From contig NC_089458.1 of the NCBI RefSeq assembly GCF_026210795.1, forward strand, positions 372,001-436,000: 64,000 nt of DNA, in the 5' to 3' direction. The DNA is from Rhizophagus irregularis. Taxonomy: Eukaryota; Glomeromycota; Glomeromycetes; Glomerales; Glomeraceae. Below are positions 1 to 12,963 of this stretch, one piece after another. Made by a program: the position numbers and the translations under genes. The notes under the pieces are model-generated. The model searched no databases. It was not told the DNA's origin and saw nothing but the letters and a program-made list of their open reading frames with translations. Within the stretch, counting starts at the first letter, position 1, and each line of letters begins with the position of its first letter.

Positions 1-2277
1 GTTTTTTTTTTTTACTAACAGTTGATCAAAAAAAAAGTAAAAAATTTTTTTTTATCCAATCAAATCATTCCATTAATTATTAATATTCCAGAAATTCGGT
101 AATATATTATTATATATTATTTGAGGCTTTTAACTTCAAAAAGTGATGGCGAAGAAGATAACGCGATACGTTCTAAAAGTTGCGTAACATCCGAGTTCCG
201 AATAGCATAAAGTCCGTAACAATACTTATTATACAAATAAAATTTAATTTTTAATTTTAAAAAAATCATAATAAAATAAAAAACTTGATATACTTGATAT
301 AAAACAATTCTTATTATAATAATACCTTTTTTAAATATACAAAAAACACATGGGGACTTTCTTTCGAATCGATCTTCAAAATCTTACACGGTTTGTAGTG
401 TGAATGTGGATTTTGAATGAGATTTGGTGAACCGAAGGACAAATAAAAAAAAAATATTTTTTTAAATCTGTTAATAATACCCATTATTACTATCACATTG
501 TACTTCGGGAAGGACGCGGTAATTGAAACTTTGATGATGTGAAAGTTTTAAGGGTGAAGATAAACAAACACCTAAACATGGTTACAACAAACCTCCTTGT
601 ATTATATTCTTCCCCCTGTTAAAAAAGAAAAAAAAAAAGATTAGGATACCTTTGAATAATTGAATAATTTGATTTTTATTATATTTTATGCATTTTATAT
701 TTTTTTATATACTCTATAATCTTATATATCCATATTAGGACACAGTTAAGATAAAAGTGTGTATGCTATTTTAGTATTAGATAAATTTCATCATCATAAT
801 TTCTTTAAATGCTAGTAAAAAAAAAGCTTTTTTTTTAAAAAAAACGCCTCATCTTTTTTTTTGTTCAAAAATAACTTGGATTGTGGCATAGCTTTCCATG
901 ATAAATGTTGCTTTTCCAGTTATCCTAATTTCGAAATTCTTTGGCGGGTAAAACCATTATTTTTTTTTAAAAAAAAAATAAAAAATAATAATAATATAAT
1001 AAACACAATTAAAAATTCAATACAAATTATCATGTTGTGTGATATCAGCCATCATATAATAATAACGAATTGACCACAATATAAATAATATTAATATATT
1101 ATGATATAATTGTACATTCAAAAAAAAAAGATTACACTAACTGAAAAAAAAACGTGCTTTTGACACCTTTCTTATGCGCATGGAAAAAAGATGATTTTTT
1201 TTTTTTTCGATAAAATTTTGATCCTCATGATTACTTGCAATCGAACAATATCTAAAAAAAATTTTCTTGTCACAAACTTGATATTATTTATATCCGAAAT
1301 TGTGTACAAGATTATTATTTTTATTTGCCTCGGATTTCCTGAACCTGATCAAACTTTTTTTTTTTTTTTTTTTTTTTTTGTGATAAATTCACAAAATATT
1401 GGAATTAGCACATGCATTTACATTTAAGCTTGGTACAAATATCCTTTCATGAAATTGCCTTTCTTATTTATTACATATATACATATATATATATATACAT
1501 AAATTTTTTTTTTCTTGTTGGGGGAGATTTTCGAAATATAAATAAAAAAAAATTTTTTATAAAGTAAGACTATAATGTAAAATATGTTACATATGATGAT
1601 ACGGTGATGCTACTAAATTAACATGTGAAGGAAGGATGAAGGATGTGCCCAACTTATGCCAACAAGATTTACATTGGTTTTCCAACCACGATATATTTAC
1701 ATGTACTACAAATGTACAAAAAGTAATATAAATTCATCCAACCCCCCTCCCCTGATATATTTAATTACTTTAATTTTCTTATATATATACCCTTTTAGCA
1801 CGTTAGTCTTTTTTCAAAGCAAATAAATAAACTTTTTTTTTTTTTTTTTTTTTTGTGGAGGGGATATAATCACTCTCGTTACCTTTATATTCTATGTACA
1901 TAATATTATTTTAGAAATTTTTTTTTCTATTTTTAAAAAAAAATTTTTTTTTTTTCAAAGAAAAAAAAATCCATCCATCAAATAAAATATAAACAACTTT
2001 CCAAGCTTTAAAAAAAAACATATTTAATATATATATAAACCATTTTTAATATATAATAAATACATATTATTTTAATGCTATTATATATAATAACGCTATA
2101 ACGCGGGGAAAAAAAAAAGAAAAATCATAATTTAAAGCTAATTTATCCCATCGGGAAGATATTTTTCATTTGGGAGATTTTTTTTCAATCGAAAAATTTC
2201 GTCTCTATATTTAAAAACTTCCGTACGGTCACATGTTGGATGTGTTATGTTTACATCTTTTACACAATTCAGATCTG
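1..2277. other. AT-rich intergenic stretch
   Basis: I see no convincing gene here. The stretch is made of A/T homopolymers (for example a T run near 1354-1379 and another near 1832-1853) with short open frames of biased composition. The last part, near 2260-2272, reads as a pyrimidine-rich tract followed by CAG, just before the ATG of the next gene. It may be the acceptor of a 5'-UTR intron. Confidence 0.6.
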
Positions 2278-3508
2278 ATGGCTGCATTAACAAAAGAGAA
2301 ACCAATAACAGCTGACAAGAATGTCTATACCAAACAAGCAGATTATACAAAAGCTTGGAAACATGGTAAAAATGGTAAAAATATCCATTATACAAAACAA
2401 TACAAATGTCATGAACCATTATTACAAAGGCATCGTAATCCTGATATAAATTATAACAAGAAACAGTTCAAAGAAGAAAAACATCGATGTTATAATGATG
2501 AACGATCGGTGCCAAATGAAGAGAATGGAGAGAAGGAGAAACAAGTTCCAATAAAAAAGTTTGATAAAAAAATGTAAGTTTTTTTTTTTCAATAAAAAAA
2601 AATATGATAAATATTTATTTATATTTATTTATATATTTACATTTTTTTTATCTTTTTTTTATAGCAATACAAGTTATACCCCTTTCACTTTGGGTTTACA
2701 CGTTTTAATAATATTTCAACATATTTATACGTTATATACCACACCAACATCATCCATCCCATTACGTTTTGCTTCATTTACTCAATTAGTATATGTTACT
2801 ACTACTTGTTTTCATATTGCCACTTTATTAGCAAGTATATTCAAGATAATAAAATTAGAAAGAGCTTTCGTATTATATGGAACATGGGTGATTTGGATTG
2901 GTTGGGCTATGTGTTTATGGCTTATACGACCTGAAGATAGACCTGATTTATTTAGAGCTCTTACTGCAAATGGCGGTGGTGGTATTAATCGTTATTACGT
3001 TAATCTTAATGGATCTTATGATATTGAAGACCTTCTTGCCCCTATGGATGTTTCACCTTTTCTTATGCATGGAAAATGGTCAACCACCACCTTACCTATA
3101 ATTTCTTTCTTCTTATTACTAGTCATTCGTCGAAATCATTGGGGTTTAATCACTTGGGAACATTTAGTTTTATTGGATTATTCAAGAACTCTTAAATGGT
3201 ATCGTACTTGGTGTGTAGCCGGAGCTGGTGCTGGTTGGATGCTTACATGGGAAGCTGCTAAATTCTGGCTACTCAGGATTCCATTTTCTGAAGGTGAAAT
3301 GATACTTCATAGAACAGATCTTCCAACATTTCCTGGAGTGTTTAACGTTCTATGGGCCAGTAGTATTGCTGGTATACTTATGGTATGCTGGTGGAGCTTT
3401 TGGACCTTTCAATATCGTGGAGTTGTATGGAAGAAAGAATTTAAAGAGGGTGTTGTAGTTTGGTCATCATCAGATGGTTTAGTATGTGTTGGTGCTATTA
3501 GTTGTTAA
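2278..3508 (+). CDS. Multi-pass membrane protein, unknown function (two exons)
   Basis: Model: exon 1 at 2278-2573, intron 2574-2664 (GTAAGT...ATAG), exon 2 at 2665-3508. The split codon joins in frame and gives about 379 residues. The first ~98 residues are hydrophilic and rich in Lys, Asn and Gln. The rest holds about six hydrophobic segments separated by short loops, including a Trp-rich stretch (VIWIGWAMCLW) and a later one (WCVAGAGAGWMLTW). An upstream in-frame ATG at 2233 would add 15 residues. I prefer 2278 because a pyrimidine tract ending in CAG sits just before it, as expected for a 5'-UTR intron acceptor. I do not recognise the family. Topology suggests an integral membrane protein of the cell surface or an endomembrane; no catalytic motif is visible. 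The splice joint is well supported, the function is not. Confidence 0.78.
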
Positions 3509-4697
3509 TGGGTATATAAGGGTTATATGGTATAATTGGTATTATTTGGTAATTACTATTGGTATTTTTATTTGGTTCCCTTTAAAACAGAACATTTGTT
3601 TTAAAATTTTGGTCATTTTGGTATATGGATTCATTCGGTCATTTTGGTTTATGGGATTTATTCATTTCAAAAAATTATTCATTTATTATTTTTACTATTC
3701 ACGTTTTTTTTATTATTCACCGAACAATTGAACAATTTGGATGAAAATGATTTTTTCAAATCTTTTTTAAATTTCCCCAACTTTCCCCTCCAAAAAAAAA
3801 AATCATTTAATCTTAAAAAAATCACTTTGATTAACATCGATACAATTTTGTAAATTTTCATTTCAAAAAAAAAATCAAAAATTCAAAAATTCAAAAATAC
3901 AAAAAATCAAGAAAATCAAAAAAAAAAAAATAATTACGACATTTGTGCGTAAATAATTTTTAATGCTTTCTTTATTTTTTTCTTTATTTTTTTTCATTGT
4001 GTAAATATTTGGATAGGTTTTAAAAAAAAAATTCATTTTTTTTTTACATCATTATTTTTTTTTTATTATTATTTTCCACAAAAAAAAACAAAAAAAAAAG
4101 GAAACCGTTTAAACGTACAAATTAATAATGCATTTATTTTTTATGTACTCTTTGTATCTTTTTTTTACCTTTTATCAAAAAATTTAATTTTTTTTTTTTA
4201 AAAAAAAAAACCAAAAGTATTGTATTTTTTATATTCATATAATAAAAATTTTTTTAATTCGATATATAGATAAAAAAAAAACAATTAATTATTGACGTCA
4301 TATCATTCTTTTGTTCTAAACTTTACATAATAAGAGTAACATGATAAAAAAAATAAATGATAATCAGGTATGTAATCAATTATCAATGTAATCAATCCAT
4401 TTATAGTTTAGTCTTTTATTAAGGAAAATACTTTTTGTAAAAGATATTTTTACAATTTTTACAAATTAGGAAAACGATACCAGATATTCATATATAACTA
4501 TACAAATGGATTAGATTATCTTACAAATTAGGAAATGTTCATTTCACAAACAGGTTTATCCTTTTTTGATACGATTAATGATATATTCGGCTGATAGGGA
4601 GAGTAACTTAACTTTAAAATCGTAAAGTTTTTGACCCTTTTTGGCTTTCAAAAAAAAAGAATTCAGAACGATTTTTTTTAATATACGTAAAGAAAAA
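3509..4697 (+). other. Intergenic spacer with homopolymer tracts
   Basis: AT-rich spacer between the membrane protein gene and the peptidase gene. Many A or T runs of 8-12 bases, no plausible coding frame, no RNA gene seen. It should hold the 3' end of the first gene and the promoter of the peptidase. Confidence 0.6.
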
Positions 4698-6695
4698 ATG
4701 GTTAAATTTACGCTTTTAGCTTTGCTCGCTTTATTTCCTTTAGCGTTAAGTGCTCCTCCTTGTTCTCATCAGAAACATGTAAAATCTACTTTTGATTTGA
4801 ATTATCAAACAAACTCTGAACCTTTATTTGGAAGTTTAAGATTAATACAGACTGGTGAAGATAAAGAACCGGAATGGATGACTGAGAATGATGTTATGAA
4901 ATTAAAAAGGAATAATATTAATTTTATGGATGTTACTGATTATTTGGAACTTGGAACACATTACAAACCTTCCAATAGACGCGGTAAAAATTTTTGATCT
5001 TTTAATCACATTTTAAGCTAACTAGTTGACATTAATTTTTATTCGCTGACTGATCGATCTCGATAATAAAATCACGATTCATAATTTTAGAATATCCGGT
5101 AAAACCTTCTTATAATGAGGAAGTTAACCCCTTCATTGGAAATCTTACTACCAAATATATGGAAGAGAATCTTGAAAAATTCACTTCTTTCCATAACAGA
5201 TATTATCGTTCTGAATATGGTTTAGAGTCTTCAAATTGGCTTTTTGATCATATTTCTAACATTATAGAAAATCATGGTGATAAGAGTGTTTTATCCATTC
5301 GAAAGTTCTCGCACAACTGGAAGCAAAATTCTATCATTGCACGGTATGTTAAATTCATGATTTTTGTGATCGTTTTTTTCAAGGTTGAAATATAAAGTTT
5401 GTATATATATTTATAAATATATATATTAATAAGATTTGAAGGTTATGATCCTGATAAGAGTAACGAAGTTGTAATTGTTGGTGCACATCAAGATTCGATA
5501 CATATGGTATGATAAAATATTTTAAAATATTTCGGAAATATCAAAAATTTCATTTAAAATATTGAAATCCTAAATAATTATTATTTTGTAGTGGCTTCCA
5601 ACTTTTGGTAGAGCCCCTGGAGGTAATAAATTTTGAAAATTTTCCTATTATTATTATTTGAATGACTTTGATATAATTTTATTCTAAAGTAAAATCATTT
5701 ATTTAATAGCTGATGATGATGGAAGTGGTACCGTCACTATATTGGAAGCATTTAGAGTATTAGTAACCGGAGGATTTAAACCGCAAAGACCTGTAGAATT
5801 TCACTGGTATTCTGCTGAAGAAGCCGGTCTCTTGGGTTCACAGGCCATTTCCTTGGAATATGAAAAACAAGGAAGAAATGTTATTGGCATGATTCAGGTA
5901 TTTAAATAAAATAAAATTGAATAATACGAATATTTATATTAACTTTCAATTTTTTTTAATAGAATGACATGACAGGATACATTGGAAGTCGTAGCGCGGA
6001 GCATATTGGAATTGTTAATGATTATGTGGATGAAGATTTAACCAGTTTCGTAACAAAACTCATAGGTTCCTACGTTGATATACCTTTTTCATTAACCAAA
6101 TGCGGGTTAGTTTACAACTGAAATTACATAAATATAATTAATAATAATAATTTTAATAATTCTAATTATTTATCCATTATTTTGTTATTTTCAGTTACGC
6201 TTGTTCCGATCATGCTTCATGGCGAAAGGTTTGTAGATGTCAACTGTATCGGTCGAAGACCGATATAGTCCATTATCTCACTTAATTAGTATTGATATTG
6301 ATTAATATTGTACCAAGTATTTGATTTACCTATTGATTAATCTTGGTACAAAGTATTGATTAATATTGATCGATTAAACAAATATTATTATGATCCTGAA
6401 CAATAAATGAGTTTATTTGATTGTTTACTTACTTTTATTTATTAATAATATTACTAGGCCGGTTTCCCCTCTGCATTTGCTATTGAGGGTGATTTTAGTG
6501 ACTCGAATCCTCATATTCACTCTCCAAATGACTTAACTAAATACATTAGTTATGATCATATGCTTCAGTTCTCAAAGGTTGGTTTAATTTTTATTTTATT
6601 TTATTTTGAATCGGTAATCATTGTCGCTAACTTTGTTTTTTTTATTTCTTAAATAGTTGAGCGTTAGTTTTGCTGTTGAATTAAGTCACGCTTAA
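4698..6695 (+). CDS. Secreted M28-family zinc aminopeptidase (leucine aminopeptidase type)
   Basis: Nine exons rebuilt by frame continuity: 4698-4983, 5091-5343, 5434-5506, 5592-5622, 5710-5897, 5963-6105, 6195-6228, 6458-6577, 6657-6695; 388 residues. A signal peptide ([19 protein letters not shown]) points to secretion. All parts of the M28 dizinc site are visible: H198 and D200 in GAHQDS, the bridging Asp in GADDDGSG (216-218), the base/ligand pair E251-E252 in [11 protein letters not shown]279 in QNDMTG, and H331 in SDHASW. The family removes N-terminal residues from peptides with two zinc ions; this protein would be expected to act outside the cell in peptide scavenging. Residues ~20-165 match the usual propeptide-like N-terminal part. 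The length fits fungal members, so it looks complete. Intron 7 (6229-6457) is much longer than the rest and holds a small hairpin near 6250-6267. The start is fixed by the signal peptide; the 19-residue upstream in-frame extension is lysine-rich and unlikely. Confidence 0.93.
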
Positions 6696-6730
6696 TTTTC
6701 TTATTGATGACTTTTTTTTACATTCTAATT

Positions 6731-6870
6731 GTTCCCTTTGTCAAATAATTGCTCCCTTTGTCAAATAATTGTTCCCTTTGTCAAATAATTGCTCCTTTTG
6801 TCAAATAATTGTTCTCTTTGTCAAATAATTGCTCCTTTTGTCAAATAATTGTTCTCTTTGTCAAATAATT
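6731..6870 (+). repeat. 20-bp minisatellite, seven units
   Basis: Seven head-to-tail 20-bp units (consensus GTTCCCTTTGTCAAATAATT) start 36 bases after the peptidase stop codon. Units alternate between GTTC and GCTC starts, and CCC decays to TCT or CTT, which suggests growth of the array as a two-unit block. It probably lies in the 3' UTR. Confidence 0.9.
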
Positions 6871-7929
6871 GTTAAATTATTGTCAACATAATAAACGATT
6901 TATTTAAATTTTAATCCATTACTTTTTACAATGTAAAATGGATTCTTTTCTGTACTAAAGAGTAAAGATATATTTATTTATCGACCATTTGTCTAAATAT
7001 GCGCTAATAAAATAACTACATGTAGACCGATCAATTTTGCGCAAATCCACATGGTTTATTCATGTGCGGATCCTAATCGATTAGTAGATTCGGACCGATA
7101 TTAATTCCAATTTTTTCTTAACCGACCTAACGAGTATCCCCTATTCGATGATTAGCGTGATTTTCCAATATTATTTATTAAGGTTTGTTTATGAAATCAG
7201 GTTACCAAGTTGTTTATCAAAAATATAAATAGAAAATGATTTTTAAGAGGTCGAAAGCATCATATCATCATTATTTTCGAGGATCAGTGACTTAAATTGT
7301 GAAACTCAAAAAATTATCCTTGCGAAAAAGAATTTATACAATTCCAAAAATGGAATCTCATCTCGGAAAAAGAATTTATTCGCTTCCCATGTCAAATTCA
7401 ATATTTATGAAAATACTTTCTGGTTGGCAAAATACGGAATATTGATTGTAAATAGTATTTCATCATTGATCATTTACAATATTCACACTTTTTCAATACA
7501 AATACGATAGAATCACACAAAGTATAATATATAAGAACCTTTTAAGATAAGTTAAAATTATATATATAATAAATAAATGAATTAGAACTTTTTTAAAAGA
7601 TAAAAAGAATTTATTGTTTTGAATTAGATAATTTAAAATGAAATGATATAATAAAATAAAAATTTATAAGAACTTTAAATAAAGAAATTTATTGTTTTGA
7701 ATTAGATAATTAAAATGAAGTGATATTTTATAAATCTGAGATTCTTTCCATATATGAAATAGAATTGTAAAATAAAATTATGTGTACATGACGACCTTTC
7801 CCTTCCCTTCCCTTTCTTATAGAAGGTTCAATCCGTTATGAAATTTTGATGTCAATATGTTGAATATTTTCGCTTCACATTCACAAAATTCCAAATTGCT
7901 TTTTTTTGTCCAAATTAAACTGATCTTCT
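6871..7929. other. Intergenic stretch with a local duplication
   Basis: No gene seen. A roughly 100-base segment is duplicated in tandem around 7577-7740: both copies contain a phrase reading AATTTATTGTTTTGAATTAG followed by ATAATT. The sequence is less homopolymeric than most spacers here and may contain old, unrecognised repeat remnants. Confidence 0.5.
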
Positions 7930-9010
7930 ATGCGAATTAAGGGAAGGGAATTAGGGTAAGGGAAGGGGATTAGGATAAAGGGAAGGAAATTAGGATAAAG
8001 GGAAAGACTGCCAAGTACACATATTTTCAGAAAAGTCTGAAAGACGTCTTGTTTTGCTTTCCAGGAAATCAGAGTAGAGGCCCACAACAGACTTTTAAGA
8101 GACATCTTACCCCCCAGGAAATCAGAGTAGGAGGGGCCACAACAAATTTGAAGAAAGAACTTGCAATGCCCCCCCCACACTGACCCATATGTAATTTAAG
8201 ACTTATCTTCCTCTTTCGATAGCGCATCAGTATTGGAGTTAGCATGATGCTAAATGTTAAAATCATATTGTTATAATTCCATGATCCATCTTGCTCAATT
8301 AGGGTTAGGGTTAGGGTTAGTGTTAGTTGGGAGTTGGAACTAAGGAGGGTAAGTAGAATAAGTTGATTGCCAGGGTTAGGATTAAAATAAGGTTTGGCCT
8401 TTTGAAGTTTAATTATCTCTATCATCATAAAGATAATAGGATAGATAAAGAAAGAAAATTAGGGTAAGGGAAATTAGAGTAGGGAAATTAGGATAAGGGA
8501 ATTAGGATAAGGGGAATTAGGATAAGGGGAATTAGGATAAGGAAAATTAGGATAAGGAAAATTAGGATAAGAAAAATTAGGATAAGGGAATTAGGATAAG
8601 ATATTAGGATAAGGAAAATTAAGGGAAATCAGGATAAGAAATTAGGATAAGGGAAATTAAGGGAAATTAAGGAAATTAGAGAACTTAGGATAAGGGAAAT
8701 TAAGGGAAATTAGAGAACTTTGGATAAGGGAAATTAAGGGAAATTAGGATAAGGGAAATTAAGGGAAATTAGGATAGGGGAAATTAAGGGAAATTAGGAT
8801 AAGGGAAATTAGGATAAGAGAAATTAGGAAAGGGAAATTAGAATGAGGGAAAAAATTAGAGTGAAGGAAATTAGAGTGGAGGAAATTGAAGGTAATTGGA
8901 GTGAAGGAAATTGGAATGAAGGTAATAAGGAAAAATGATTAGAATAAGAGATTAGAATAAATTAAGGGAATTAGGGTAAAGGGATCAAAGTAAGGGAATT
9001 AGGATTAAAG
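7930..9010. repeat. Purine-rich degenerate satellite (GGATAAGGGAAATTA-like)
   Basis: From about 7930 to 8010, and densely from 8458 to 9010, the plus strand is a degenerate tandem of short G/A-rich phrases such as GGAAATTAGGATAAG, mixed with GGGAAATTAAG and GAAATTAGAGTGAAG. The phrase length varies, mostly 9-17 bases. Between the two parts lie a short duplicated unit (copies near 8061-8095 and 8114-8150) and a telomere-like run. The strand bias is strong: almost no C within the array. A shorter array of the same kind lies on the opposite strand near 33598-33648. Confidence 0.85.
8299..8325 (+). repeat. Interstitial telomere-like run (TTAGGG)
   Basis: Three perfect TTAGGG units (8299-8316) followed by two decayed units. 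TTAGGG is the usual fungal telomere repeat. The run sits inside the purine-rich satellite, so it may be a chance variant of that satellite rather than a true telomere scar. Confidence 0.7.
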
Positions 9011-9654
9011 TAACCAAAAGTAACCAATTGGATAAAGGAAATAAAGTAGCATAGAACCCTGGCCTTCTGGTTCTACTAGGGTTTGACTTAAATTTTTAAT
9101 TGGAAAGCTATATTTCGATAACTTGGGTAACTTGTAAAACTCGGAGTTAATGATAATTTTTTTTTTTCTTTATACAGAGTTTTTTACAACTTTTTTCGAG
9201 TAGAGGTAACACTTGCAGTTATGTTGTTAAAAAATCTTTGTATGAAAATATAAATTTGAACATATACAATTTGTACAATGTGCAACTTGACTATCCAATG
9301 AATTCGATTAGTTTCACAACATTTATTAAAAGTTCATGAGGAGTGTTAGAAGTCAAAGGACACAGACACCCAGATTAAACGGTACACGACGTATTCAATT
9401 TCTCTTTTATTGGGTTTGATACCGCGATATTTGAAAAAGGTGCTTTATCAAATACACAAAAAAAAACTAACAGGGATTTTTTTTTTTCCTTTACTTGCTT
9501 CGCCTTTCCTTCAAATTTCCTTTTACTTGGATTAGAAATCCAATAACGACCCAAATTCACCCTATAACACAACCTTCGACAACTCTTTTAAAATATCCTA
9601 GAACCAAAAGGAACTTAATAGAAAGTTACTTTAATACATAATTTTTAAAACAAA

Positions 9655-10836
9655 ATGTCTAGTAAAATGTCTTCACGTTCCCGTCGTCGTAAGCACGCCA
9701 TTTCTCAACTAAATATAATGGTAGTTGGTTTTCGTTCACTTGGCAAGACGTCCTTCATCCGAATGCTTTTCGACACGCTCTCCATCCGTAGAAATTCAAA
9801 AGAAGAGCCGGTTCTTCCTGCTTCTTTATTCCAAAGCGCTGAAAGTGTGCGGGACGCAGAAGAAGCGCGCACGAAAGAATTGTATTCTTTCACTTTGGAT
9901 ATTGACGAAGAAGGAGAAAAAATTTCTTTGACCTTAGTTGATACCCCCGGATTTGTAAGGGATAATGAACTTAGACTTGATGTACAGGTTACAGAAGCAT
10001 TGAGATACATTGAAGCTCAATTCGATCACACATTAGCCGAGGTAATTTTATTTATTCGTGTCAAAAAGAGTTCAAAGGTTTTTGGGTGGTTATATCATTT
10101 ATTTTAATGAATGCTAGGTAGAAATATATGGATTACTTTAAAAATTAGTTGTATATTAATTATATATTAACTTGGATATATATATATATATATATTTATT
10201 TTATTATATTTTATTTTTTAGGAAACAAAAGTAAAACGTAATCCAAAAGCTGTAGATAGTCAAATTCATGCTTGTCTGTACTTTATTGATAACGCAAATA
10301 ACGGTTTAACTGAGAAAGACATTCGCATTCTGAAACGGTTGACCGTTCGTGTTAATGTTATTCCAATAATTGCAAAAGCAGATTTACTTACCAACACACA
10401 ACTTGCCAACTTAAAAGAAGCTATCAAAAAAGATTTAAAGACACATGAAATCCCTGTTTTCGCTTTTCCAGTTGATGAAGAAGGAGATGATGAAATGGAA
10501 CCAGAATTGGCAGAAGAAATTGCAAATGCTCAATCTCAAGTTCCATTTTCTATAATTGCCCCTGAAGATGCTGCCATTACGGATCCAAACACGGGAGATA
10601 GAATTCGAGGACGTCAATATGCTTGGGGAATAATTGATTGTTTGAACCCAAAGCATTGCGACTTTGTTGTGTTGAGAAATGTTCTTTTATCGAGCCAACG
10701 AAAACTATTCAAGGATATTACCACGGAGGTGTTCTACGAACAATATCGTACTGAACGATTGATGGCCAGAAAGGCGAGTAAGATGATCACCAAGGAACAG
10801 AAGAAGAAACTGATGGAGGATTTGTCGGAAATTTAA
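9655..10836 (+). CDS. Septin-type GTPase
   Basis: Two exons, 9655-10041 and 10222-10836, join in frame (GAG|GAA) to give 333 residues. Septins are filament-forming GTPases at the cortex, septa and hyphal necks. Visible features: an N-terminal polybasic stretch (RSRRRKH, residues 8-14, the usual membrane-binding position); a P-loop at 25-33 (GFRSLGKTS); the G3 motif DTPG at 96-99; the G4 motif AKAD at 180-183; and the septin-specific segment near the end (VFYEQYRTERL). The protein ends soon after that segment with no long C-terminal coiled coil, so it resembles the short-tailed septin groups. The P-loop departs from the common GESGLGKST form but keeps the GK[T/S] core. An ATG at 9667 is an alternative start four residues later. 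The intron (10042-10221) contains a TA microsatellite. Confidence 0.92.
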
Positions 10837-12963
10837 AGTGATTGAAAAATCAATTTATTTTTCTTTTGTAGTCTTTATTTTTTTTTATTTTCTCTGTAAA
10901 TTATTATCGAAATTTCTTTTTTTCCTTTTTTTTTTTTTTTATATTTTTAAATAAAATTGTTGATTCCCTTTTTCAATCAGTATGGAGGGATTGGTAAATA
11001 AAAAAATTATATCTCCCTTACTTTGTTGACTTTAAGGTTTACGTTTTTTTTTCTTCTTCTTTTTTCCTATTGTTATTATATATCTCAGGTCTAAAGCTCA
11101 ATTAACTCCATGGAAGAACAAAAAGACTTTATTGCCCGACCGGTTTCGGGCTCTCAACCTCCTTATCAACGAAAATTGATCCTCTCCATACTCAAAAAAA
11201 AAATTTCCTCCTCTACACGCCATTATTTCCGACTTACCAATTTTTCCTTTATAGCGAATATATATTTTAATACCATATACCTTCATTCATTTTCTTCTTC
11301 CTATCATATTAGATTTGGCTTTATTTTATCACCATTATTTTTTTCTTTGGTGCAAAAGTATTACTTATTTTATTTTATATATTTACTTTATTTTACTTTA
11401 TTTTATTTTAAATCAAAGCACCCTTATGTATTATTCAATTAACAAGAAACTTTTTTTACCACAAACTTTAATTAAAAAACGAAAAAAAAAAAAATTTGAT
11501 GAATTCATGAATTTCATACAAATAATTTCACTATTATTAATTTTAATTGTACATTGTATTTTTTTCCCCTTTTATTGAATTGTTAATATTCTTTTTCTTT
11601 GGGTTAAATAATTTTTTTTGAGGGAGGAATAAAGTGAAATAATAGATTAAGCAACAACAATTATATTATTATATATACACAAAACATATATATATATATT
11701 TTTTTTTTTATTAAAAAAAAATGAAATAAAAAAATTGATGATTTTAGAAATTATTACAATATAAAAAATTTTTAATTTTAATGATATTTAATTTTTTAAT
11801 TACTTAACTGGGATTACATTATTACCGACCAAAATTTAGTAATCAATTTTTTATTATTTTTCATTGAGGTAACAATCGATCAAAAATTGTTATTGTATTT
11901 GATTATTTTTGTTATCAGATTATAATAATCTTGTACAAATTTCCCTGATTAAATTTATTATTGTAAATTTACTGCATATTTTCCTTATAAAGTTTACAAT
12001 CATGATTTTTTAATATTTATTATGTATAGAATTTTATTAATTACAGAATAATAATAAAGTGAGTGGGTATTACATCATCAAAGAAAAAAAAACAATTTCA
12101 TTCGTCACATTTTCGTGTTATTACTATAGAATTCTAGAAAAACACAGGTTCAAACATATAAAAATATTATGTAAAGAAGAATGTATGTGATTAATAGAAT
12201 AAATGCGTGTTAATAGAATAATAAATGCGTTTAGAAATTTTTATTTAATGGTTTTTTTTAAAAAAAAATTATTTGAATGTTGTGTAAAATGTTTTATAAT
12301 GTACGTTTAAATATTATAAAAAGGAAAAAAGAAATAAGGTTTATAATGTAATAATCTGCGGAAATCTACGAATTTTTGACCGTTAACAAAAACAATGGTA
12401 TAAAACAGCATTTATTGTATAATGAACCGTTTAAACGCCTGCATAGCGCATGCATGTTATACAACTGGATAGACGGACAGACGTACAAGTGTCCCTGAAA
12501 TAGTGAATAGTACCCCTAAAAGTAATATTTAAAGTACCCTGGTAATAATCAAAGATAAAACTTTAGTAATTAGAACGTCATACAACTAGGTTTATAAAAA
12601 TTATAAGAATAATTTAAAATAGTAAGTTTATTATTTAAATAATTATTAATTGTATATTTAATCATTCATAATGAGCCAGGTATCGTAAATTCAGTGTTGG
12701 GACTTGAACTCGACAAAACGGCCAAATAGCTAACACTATCACTACCATATATCATAAAATTAAACGCGTAGCAGGTCTAAATTGTAATATTTGTATTTTC
12801 TTTATTATCTTTTTATATTACGTAGGTTACTATTTTAAATTATTTTCGAAACCATTAAATCTATATGATAATATATAATACAATAGCGTCTCTATAAAAA
12901 AAAAAGAAAAAGACACAATACATAAATTATCATTAAATAATATTATACATTAAGTTATTACAA
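10837..12963. other. AT-rich convergent intergenic region
   Basis: Spacer between the 3' ends of the septin gene (plus) and the GH9 gene (minus). Open frames near 11110-11578 are dominated by Phe, Tyr, Leu and Ile from T-rich DNA and look non-coding. A patch at 12690-12755 carries a weak tRNA B-box-like phrase on the minus strand but does not fold as a tRNA. Nothing else is recognisable. Confidence 0.55.

Noticed and set aside
11110-11578. Overlapping open frames rich in Phe/Tyr/Leu
   Set aside because: Produced by T-rich spacer; no start context, domain or splice support.
12690-12755. tRNA-like or SINE-like patch on the minus strand (B-box-like GAGTTCAAGTCCC)
   Set aside because: The T-stem does not pair and no acceptor stem or anticodon arm can be drawn, so a tRNA gene call is not supported.
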